Source: Clostridium sp. E02 (lineage in GTDB: Bacteria > Bacillota > Clostridia > Lachnospirales > Lachnospiraceae). Taken from it: 33,674 nt of DNA. Below the pieces are notes generated by a model. It did not search any database and was not told the origin of the DNA. It saw nothing but the letters and a program-made list of their open reading frames with translations. Position numbers and translations under genes: made by a program. The stretch is taken from NCBI RefSeq assembly GCF_003833015.1, contig NZ_RJLQ01000030.1, positions 1-33,674 on the forward strand, in the 5' to 3' direction. Below are positions 27,695-33,674 of the stretch, piece by piece. How positions within the stretch are numbered: the stretch's first letter is position 1; each line of letters begins with the position of its first letter.

Positions 27695-28609
27695 GTGGTC
27701 TGTCTCATAAGCAGTGGTTTCGATAAATACAAATCAATTTATACCGTAAAACTTATATGTAAAGCCTTGCATTTCCCTAGAAGTACCTATTATAAAGCTT
27801 TGGTTCGTGTCCCATCAAAACGGCAACAGGAAGCTGAAAGACAGAAAGCTAAAATCAAAGAAATTTGGCTGGATAGCAAATCCCGCTATGGAGCACCAAA
27901 GATCCATAATGTACTGACCAGAAAAGGCGAAAATATTAGTTTAAAACGTGTTCAGCGATATATGAAAGATATGGGTATCTGCTCTATTGTTGTAAAGAAG
28001 TTCCGCTATTATTCAGAGAAAACAACTCCTGATGAAAGGGAAAACATCTTGGATAGAGACTTTAGTACAACTGGCATTAATCAAAAATGGGTTGCAGACA
28101 TAACTTATATCCACAATGAAAGATGGCTGGACTTATCTAGCATCAGTCATGGATCTTCACAGTTGGAAAATCATTGGTTACGCCTATGATACTTCCATGA
28201 CAGCTGAACTAGCTGTAAAGTCAATAGAAAATGCATGCTTAAACGTCAAGATGACAAAAGATATAATTCTTCATAGTGACATGGGAAGCCAGTATATTAG
28301 TCAAAAATTTGAGGACTATCTTGATAACAAACACATGATTCATTCTTTCAGTAGAAAAGGTAATCCTTATGATAATGCCTGTATTGAGTCTTTTCATTCA
28401 TTATTAAAGAAGGAAGAAATAAATCGACGTAAATATTATGATTTCAATACTGCCAAAAAAGTAGTATTTGAATATATTGAATCCTGGTACAACAGAAAAA
28501 GGATTCATAGCGCAATAAATTATATGACTCCCCAGGAGGCTCATGAAGTTGCCTGAGAGGGTGAGGCAAATGTTAAACTTTTTGTGTCTACATTATTGAC
28601 GCAAGTCCA
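27695..28609 (+). pseudogene. IS3-family orfB with one frameshift, orfA missing
   Basis: Residues ICKALHFPRSTYYKALV...SRYGAPKIHNVL are the HTH_21 start of orfB; WVADITYI (first Asp), LHSDMGSQY (second Asp) and PYDNACIESFHSLLKKE (Glu) make up the DDE core. The frame shifts near 28118 (one base lost), separating the first 140 residues from the rest. No orfA or left terminus was found, so the element is truncated on the left. Its right end, ...ATTATTGACGCAAGTCCA, stops at 28609, directly against the ISLre2 remnant. Confidence 0.8.
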
Positions 28610-28730
28610 AAACGTTTGAGAAGATTTTAAATGTTACGGAAGAAAGTAAAAGGAATAAAGTAGAAGCCAGTAAAAAGTATCTATTGGGAAATTGGACAGG
28701 AATTATGGAGGGTGGATTGTCAACAGTTTT

Positions 28731-29564
28731 CTAGACAACTTTTTTAAGGGTAATCATTCTATACTTCACCGGTGTCAAATATCCTAGTGAAGAATGAATC
28801 CTGTGGTTATTGAACCAATTCACATAATCAGACAATTCAATCTGAAGATGGTATAAGCTGCTAAAGGTCTGGTTCCTGACGAACTCTGTTTTGATTATTT
28901 TAAATGTTGCTTCTGCAACTGCATTATCATAAGGACTGCCTTTATGGATGAGGGAACGTTGAATTTCAAATGCTTTCAGAGTTTCATCAATCGTCTGATT
29001 CTTGAATTCGTTACCCCGATCCGTATAAAATATCTGGATATCTTTAAGATTTCCCTTTACGGATTGAAATGCCTGTTTTACAAGGGCTGCTGTTTTGTTG
29101 CGTCCGGTACTGTAACCAATTATTTCTCTATTAAAGAGGTCAACAAGGACACATATGTAGTTCCAGCTCATGCCGACCCTGACATATGTTAGGTCACTTA
29201 CAACAATATTTCTATATGGTTGTTGATTGAATTGGCGATCTACGACGTTTTCAATTTTTGACTCGTTGCAGGTATCTTTCTGCGGACGAAACTGGGCAGT
29301 CGTATAACTTGAAACAAGTCCTTCCTGCTTCATAATTCTTCCGATGCGACGACGGGAAGCAATTATATTTCTATCCTTTAAATCGGATTTTATTTTCCGC
29401 GTTCCATAATTATTGCGGCTCGCCTTAAATATATCAATTATGTTTGCTGTCAGTTCAGATTCGTCTTGCTTTGCTTTTGCTTCGTAATAATAAGTGCTTC
29501 TTGGAATTTGTAGGACTCTACACATTGCTGACACAGAGTATTTGTGGGCATTTGCCTTGATCAC
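28731..29564 (-). CDS. IS3-family transposase orfB
   Basis: 277 residues with an HTH_21 region (AMCRVLQIPRSTYYYEAKAK) and an rve integrase core: Asp in VVSDLTYV, Asp in FYTDRGNEF, Glu in DNAVAEATFKIIKTE. The start is GTG next to the orfA stop; in this family OrfAB is usually made by a -1 ribosomal frameshift. It cuts and joins the element ends at a new site. Confidence 0.92.
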   Translation of the reverse strand: MIKANAHKYSVSAMCRVLQIPRSTYYYEAKAKQDESELTANIIDIFKASRNNYGTRKIKSDLKDRNIIASRRRIGRIMKQEGLVSSYTTAQFRPQKDTCNESKIENVVDRQFNQQPYRNIVVSDLTYVRVGMSWNYICVLVDLFNREIIGYSTGRNKTAALVKQAFQSVKGNLKDIQIFYTDRGNEFKNQTIDETLKAFEIQRSLIHKGSPYDNAVAEATFKIIKTEFVRNQTFSSLYHLQIELSDYVNWFNNHRIHSSLGYLTPVKYRMITLKKVV

Positions 29565-29566
29565 AT

Positions 29567-29863
29567 TTACTTTCGTCCTAAGATCAGCGCTGCTTGCTTT
29601 AAAATATCGTTCTCCATCTTAAGCTGCTGGTTTTCTTTGCGAAGCCTGATCAGTTCGGCATCTTCTGTAGAACGGTTATCTTTTTCCTTAAAGGAACCAC
29701 TGTTATCTGCCTGGGCAATCCATTTATCAAGGAGTGAATTTGCAATATCATATTCTCTGATAATATCGCATTTTCTTTTTCCACCTCGATAGAGATCAAC
29801 GATTTGTTGTTTTAATTCAGGTGTAAATGTACGACGTGGTCTTGGTTCTTTGTTTTTAGACAT
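29567..29863 (-). CDS. IS3-family transposase orfA
   Basis: 98 residues: RRTFTPELKQQIVDLYRGGKRKCDIIREYDIANSLLDKWI is the HTH_Tnp_1 fold that binds the ends, followed by a coiled coil (EDAELIRLRKENQQLKMEND) for assembly with OrfB. Complete, in contrast to the broken copies elsewhere in the window. Confidence 0.92.
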   Translation of the reverse strand: MSKNKEPRPRRTFTPELKQQIVDLYRGGKRKCDIIREYDIANSLLDKWIAQADNSGSFKEKDNRSTEDAELIRLRKENQQLKMENDILKQAALILGRK

Positions 29864-29997
29864 AGGGCATCATCCTTTCCTTATTAATACTATCATATAT
29901 GCCCTTAAAATTTCTGTAGCCGATCCAGGGATTAAAGAATCAAGGTGCACAAGTTGGCTGTAGGGCAGAAGGTCATGTAAGGATGACGTATAATAGA

Positions 29998-31235
29998 TTG
30001 CGCAAATTCAAATAAGCAAATAGACATAGTTTTTATCGTTTGGTAGAATTAAGTTACCACACAAAATTTCCAAGGAGGATAAAAACTATGTCTGAGAACA
30101 TTATACAATTGAATCAAGATTTAATCCACCCCCAATTAAAGGATTTAGTAAAGAACAGCGTTGAGGAAACTTTAAATTCATTACTAGACGCGGAAGCTGA
30201 ACAGCTTGTTAACGCAGAGCGTTATGCACGTAATGAAGAACGCAAAGGATACCGTGCTGGTCATTATGACCGTACTTTTACTACAACCTCTGGCGATGTA
30301 AATTTAAAGATGCCAAAGCTAAAAGGTGTAACATTTGAAACTGCTATTATCGAGAGGTATAAGCGGCAAGAAACATCTGTTGAAGAAGCTCTTATTGAGA
30401 TGTATCTTGCTGGTGATTCAGTCCGCAGAGTAGAGGACATTACACAAGCGCTATGGGGAGCAAAAGTCTCTCCTACTGGTACAATTAGTAATTTAAATAA
30501 AAAAGCTTATGAACACATTGAAAACTGGAGAAATCGTAAGCTTAAGAGTAAAACCTATCCATATGTATTTGTAGATGGTGTATTCTTAAAACGATGCTGG
30601 GGTGGAGAATATGAAAAGTCAAACTAATCACTGGAGATAAAGCCCTTGGTATGGTTGAATCAATTGGACAAGTATTTCCAGAAGCAAAATATCAGAGATG
30701 CACGGTATATTTTTATAGAAATGTGTTTTCTGTTACACCAAAACAAAAAGTGAAAGATGTAGCTAAAATATTAAAAGCAATCCATGCTCAAGAAGATAAA
30801 AACGCTGCCAGAGAAAAAGTGGATTCAGTAGTCAAAAAGCTTCGAGGAATGAAGCTTAATAAAGCAGCTGATAAAGTAGAGGAAAGCATAGAAAAAACTT
30901 TGACATACATGAACTTTCCAGCTGAGCATTGGAGACGAATTAGAACTAACAATACTCTGGAACGCTTAAATCGAGAAATTAAACGACATACAAAAGTTGT
31001 AGGAACCTTTCCAGATGGAGAATCAGCCCTAATGCTGGTATGTGCTAGACTACGCCATGTAGCCAGTAGTGAGTGGGGATCTAAGCGTTATTTAAACATG
31101 GAACATTTAAAATCAATGGTAATCTCTGAAGAAGAGGGAATCATAGCCGGTTAACTTACCGGAACCAAACGAAAAGCAGACTGGTAATAGATAATCAAGG
31201 CGGTTAAGTTAAAATTTAATTTGCGCAAAAGTCTT
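29998..31235 (+). mobile_element. IS256-family element, inserted in the ISLre2 gene
   Basis: Inverted repeat TTGCGCAAATTcAA (29998-30011) and its complement at 31209-31225; the right end GCGCAAAAGTCTTC is a typical IS256 terminus, whereas the left outer end is altered. It holds the broken transposase gene. I could not identify an 8-bp target duplication. Limits +/-15 bp. Confidence 0.75.
30088..31154 (+). pseudogene. IS256-family (Mutator-type) transposase with internal deletion
   Basis: Start ATG at 30088 with AAGGAGGAT. The first part (to ~30612) ends YPYVFVDGVFLKRCWGGEYE and then stops; the second part resumes in another frame as KLITGDKALGMVESIGQVFPEAKYQRC...IRTNNTLERLNREIKRH. The ~50 residues that normally lie between WGGE and the GDK segment are gone, along with the frame. 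The catalytic D, D and E positions are still readable, but the protein cannot be made whole. Confidence 0.85.
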
Positions 31236-31552
31236 CACAGTATCTATATGCAGACCGAATGAGTTCACGTCCGCTTGGCTGGAGTAGACATGAAGTTAAT
31301 CAAATGAAAAAATTGCGTATTTATAAAGCGAATAAAGGAAATATGTTGAAATTGGTAAGAATGCAAAAACAGGATCTACTAGTGGCGGTAGGCTGTGAAG
31401 AGGAAAGAATCTATTTGAGTGGAGAAATGTTTCGTTCAGAAAAGAAAAAACTAAGCGAGGAACAAAGATATGTTGATAGAATTACACATAGTATGCCATT
31501 TCCGGAGGTTAAAAAGATAGTATATTTCAAAAATTACATTTGGGGATTGTAA

Positions 31553-32054
31553 AATGAATAAAAAATAGGTACAGTTTAAGCAGAAATTAAATCTGAAACA
31601 CATCGGGGCAACTCTGCCTAATTGCATCCTACAGTAAGTTTACGCTATCAATGCAAATAAGTAAATAGACAAAGTTTTTATCGTTTGGTGGAATCAAGTT
31701 AGCATACAAAATTTCCAAACAGAATATAAAAACTATGTCTAAAAACATTATCAATTAAATTAAAATTTAATCCAGACTCAAATAAAATATTTAGTAAAAA
31801 CAGTGTTAAGAAAACTTTAAATTCGTTACTAAACGCGGAAGTTGAGCACTAAATGAAGAATAAAAAGAGTCCCGTGCAGTTATAAAAGTACTCGACGAAA
31901 GTATAATAATACGCCAGATTACCATAGACACCCATCACTCATACTTAAACTTGAAACAATTCATCGTTGCTTTGAACTGGGTGAGAATGTACAATTAGTA
32001 CCAGAAGACATGAGAATTTGAGACTACATAGTCTAAATCTTAGTCATTTGTTGG
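31553..32054. other. Gene-free stretch with a second decayed IS256 copy
   Basis: From 31651 the sequence parallels 30010-30215 (AAGTTTTTATCGTTTGGTGGAAT, then ATGTCTAAAAACATTATC...), with many substitutions and small deletions; recognisable to about 31870. Bases 31600-31650 probably hold the ISLre2 right end. No gene is seen up to the agrB stop. Confidence 0.65.
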
Positions 32055-32633
32055 TCAATTAACCGAAATTTTATTTTGCACTTGTCCCATAATATTTAAT
32101 AACAAAAACAATAACCAGGCATATACAACTGCGTTCATAAAGGAAGATAATTTAAGTAAGAAAAAAACACAAAACATTGTCAATTCTATTAAGTATATTA
32201 TTATACAAAGAATAAAACGAAAGCGTTTCTTTTTTAAGGTGTCTACAGAAGCCTTATTAGTTACTGGACAAAAGCAAAATATTACCACTAACATGATTAA
32301 AATAATTAATTTTGTCGTTATAGTATTAATCAAAAAACTCTTAATTGCTAGATTAGAAATCATCTCTAAGAAAATGGTAAATATAAAACAAGTTGATGCA
32401 TTTTTCAGATGAAATCCACCCGCACATATTCGTAAAAGGTAAAAAAACAATATAAATATAGTACTTTCAAAAAACTGCGTTAGTAGTATGCCTGTAAACA
32501 TAACTATCAAAAGATGTAAAAAAAAAGAAAAAGTACATATATAGCCGATTTTATAAAGTTCCATGTCCTCATTTTTAATAATATTTTCTTTCACCAAAGA
32601 ATTTGCTAGTTTATAAGAAATTCTTGAAAACAT
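32055..32633 (-). CDS. agrB: AgrB-family autoinducer peptide peptidase
   Basis: 192 residues with about five membrane spans. The conserved catalytic segment RICAGGFHLKNASTC gives His75 and Cys82, spaced as in AgrB; FCFCPVTNKAS follows as usual. AgrB cuts the AgrD propeptide and makes the thiolactone ring while inserted in the membrane. Ribosome site GAGGAAA at the end of agrD; start 3 bp after the agrD stop, so coupled. Confidence 0.9.
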   Translation of the reverse strand: MFSRISYKLANSLVKENIIKNEDMELYKIGYICTFSFFLHLLIVMFTGILLTQFFESTIFILFFYLLRICAGGFHLKNASTCFIFTIFLEMISNLAIKSFLINTITTKLIILIMLVVIFCFCPVTNKASVDTLKKKRFRFILCIIIYLIELTMFCVFFLLKLSSFMNAVVYAWLLFLLLNIMGQVQNKISVN

Positions 32634-32636
32634 ATA

Positions 32637-32780
32637 TTAAAATTTCCTCATATATTTGTTATTTGGTGGCAAATCAGGTGAATGTGCTGGTCCATAACAG
32701 GCAAAATTTGCTATTATTGATACCATTATTAGAGGCAAAAAAGCACTTAATTTCATTGCATAACGTTTAATTTTATTCAT
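32637..32780 (-). CDS. agrD: AgrD-type cyclic lactone autoinducer precursor
   Basis: 47 residues from the ATG at 32780 (AAGGAG 8 bp upstream; the longer open frame has no such site). An amphipathic N-terminal helix (MNKIKRYAMKLSAFLPLIMV) is followed by ANFACYGPAHSPDLPPN, matching the AgrD pattern C-x-G...P-[DE]-x-P. The Cys at residue 28 would form the thiolactone; the exact mature peptide cannot be set by reading. Confidence 0.85.
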   Translation of the reverse strand: MNKIKRYAMKLSAFLPLIMVSIIANFACYGPAHSPDLPPNNKYMRKF

Positions 32781-32855
32781 GTTATAATCTCCTTTTATTA
32801 TAATATAGATATCAAAAAATTTAAGAATCATTTTCATATCTACATAGTTATTTAG

Positions 32856-33674
32856 TTACTCTCTAGTCACAGATTGGTACAACATAACAGAAGAGATAAA
32901 TATATCTGAAGTTTTAGGAGCAAAATCACATATTCCATTGTACTTTTGTACTATTTTTTCAATACTTTTTAAACCATATCCATGATTATAAACTTCATTT
33001 TTTGTGCTTAATAACGATCCATATTTATCAAAATTTAGAATTCCATTATATGTATTTTCAATTGCTACATGAAAGATATTTCTATCAAGTGAAATTTTAA
33101 TACTTATTATTTTTTTTTGATTATTTTCTACATTTGTTAGCGCTTCAATAGCATTGTCAAGCAAATTACCTATAAGTACAATACAATCATTACTGTTTAT
33201 ATTAAGTAATTCATTTATTATTACCGAATATTGCAATTCAATTTCACCATCTATCTTACTTGCAAAATAATTTATAATACTATCAATTTCTTTTATTCCT
33301 GTATTTGATATTACTTTTTTACAATCCATAATATCTGTATGCTCAGTAACAACTTGTATAATTCCATTAATATCATTATTTTTTGCCATTAAAAAAATAG
33401 AATAAAGAATTTTTTTTAAGTCATGTTTTAACTCACTTATTTTAAATTTTTCTGCTATTCTTTCATTATAAAAATTTGAAACCATAGTCAGTTCTCTATA
33501 ATTAAATTTAATTAAATCATACTCCGCTAAACTTTTAAATGTTATTAACAAAAAATGATTCAATGCTAATAAGATTAATACATTTATAAGATTTATAACT
33601 GTCATTTGATTATCAGGTGTGAAATTTATTGTAGTAAAATGAAGTATTAGTAATGATATTGAACATAACATAAA
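32856..33674 (-). CDS. AgrC-like sensor histidine kinase (5' end off the window)
   Basis: At least 272 residues; the frame stays open to the window edge, so the upstream membrane part is missing. Visible: final membrane spans (INLINVLILLALNHFLLITF), H-box ELKHDLKKILYSIF, N-box GNLLDNAIEAL and G-box GYGLKSIEKIV, the HPK10/GHKL type typical of AgrC. It would sense the cyclic peptide and phosphorylate a LytTR-type AgrA. No AgrA gene follows in the window; it may lie upstream of agrC. Confidence 0.85.
   Translation of the reverse strand, partial: FMLCSISLLILHFTTINFTPDNQMTVINLINVLILLALNHFLLITFKSLAEYDLIKFNYRELTMVSNFYNERIAEKFKISELKHDLKKILYSIFLMAKNNDINGIIQVVTEHTDIMDCKKVISNTGIKEIDSIINYFASKIDGEIELQYSVIINELLNINSNDCIVLIGNLLDNAIEALTNVENNQKKIISIKISLDRNIFHVAIENTYNGILNFDKYGSLLSTKNEVYNHGYGLKSIEKIVQKYNGICDFAPKTSDIFISSVMLYQSVTRE

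Larger units (their letters stand above)
28713..29927 (-). mobile_element. Intact IS3-family element (copy 2)
   Basis: 1,215 bp starting TGGATTGTCAACAG and ending CTGTAGCCGATCCA (terminal inverted repeats TGGATTGTCAACAG / TGGATCGGCTACAG, 11 of 14 matching). It is flanked by a 3-bp target duplication GGG (28710-28712, 29928-29930). Both reading frames are open, so it may still move. Two decayed relatives are at 18600-20627 and 22567-23150. Confidence 0.88.
28610..31555 (+). pseudogene. ISLre2-type transposase, split in three by later insertions
   Basis: Three in-frame pieces rejoin when the insertions are removed. Piece 1 (28613-28712) reads KILNVTEESKRNKVEASKKY then LLGNWTGIMEG. Piece 2 (29928-~29990) reads LKNQGAQVGCRAEGHV. 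Piece 3 (~31236-31552) reads YLYADRMSSRPLGWSRHEV and ends KKIVYFKNYIWGL. NW-x-GI, GC-x-AEGHV, RMSSRPxGWS and the terminal IWGL are ISLre2/UPF0236 hallmarks. The N-terminal half is absent, replaced on the left by the truncated IS3-family element. Confidence 0.78.

Noticed and set aside
31259-31552. Stand-alone 97-residue protein
   Set aside because: It is the C-terminal piece of an ISLre2 transposase cut off by the IS256 insertion, not an independent gene.

Overview
The window looks like a spore-forming clostridial (Lachnospiraceae-type) chromosome. The signs are a collagen-like exosporium protein, a YaaH-type GH18 remnant, strong AGGAGG ribosome sites and Clostridia-style gene sets. Family assignments come from reading motifs by eye; no database was searched.

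Positions 1-16.0 kb are ordinary chromosome. They hold a BclA-like collagen-repeat protein; a polar amino-acid ABC importer operon with a promoter/operator palindrome; a run on the minus strand of MBL-fold hydrolase, split ThrE-type exporter, dihydroorotase and a tail-anchored unknown; a small acidic lipoprotein; a nitroreductase; a DUF378 protein; a MoxR-type ATPase / VWA / LRR module; a holin-like protein; and a cell-wall-binding-repeat protein.

From about 16.5 kb the sequence becomes visibly AT-rich and turns into an accessory island. It starts against a GH18 gene cut at its 5' end. Next come an XRE regulator/lipoprotein pair and several layers of insertion sequences, some nested with readable target duplications. 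The central cargo (20.6-27.4 kb, all minus strand) is a class III lanthipeptide cluster. In transcription order it is: a trypsin/V8-like serine protease, a short precursor (A3), a LanKC synthetase, a precursor overlooked by ordinary gene calling (A4), two nearly identical tandem precursors (A2, A1), a terminator, a decayed IS, and an ABC exporter without a peptidase domain. All four precursor cores carry the same spacing, S-x2-S-x2-C ... S-x2-S-x3-C, the pattern expected for two labionin/lanthionine ring systems. All leaders carry the class III Phi-x-x-L-Q motif.

The 27.7-32.0 kb stretch is an IS graveyard. An ISLre2-type transposase gene is split by an intact IS3-family element (GGG target duplication) and by a deleted IS256-family element. 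A frameshifted IS3-family orfB abuts it on the left, and a second decayed IS256 copy lies to the right. The right edge (32.0-33.7 kb) is an agr-type quorum-sensing locus: AgrB, AgrD and an AgrC-like kinase that runs off the window. A plausible reading is that LanKC modifies the precursors, the protease removes the leaders, the ABC exporter releases the peptides, and the agr system may control the island. The last step is inference only.
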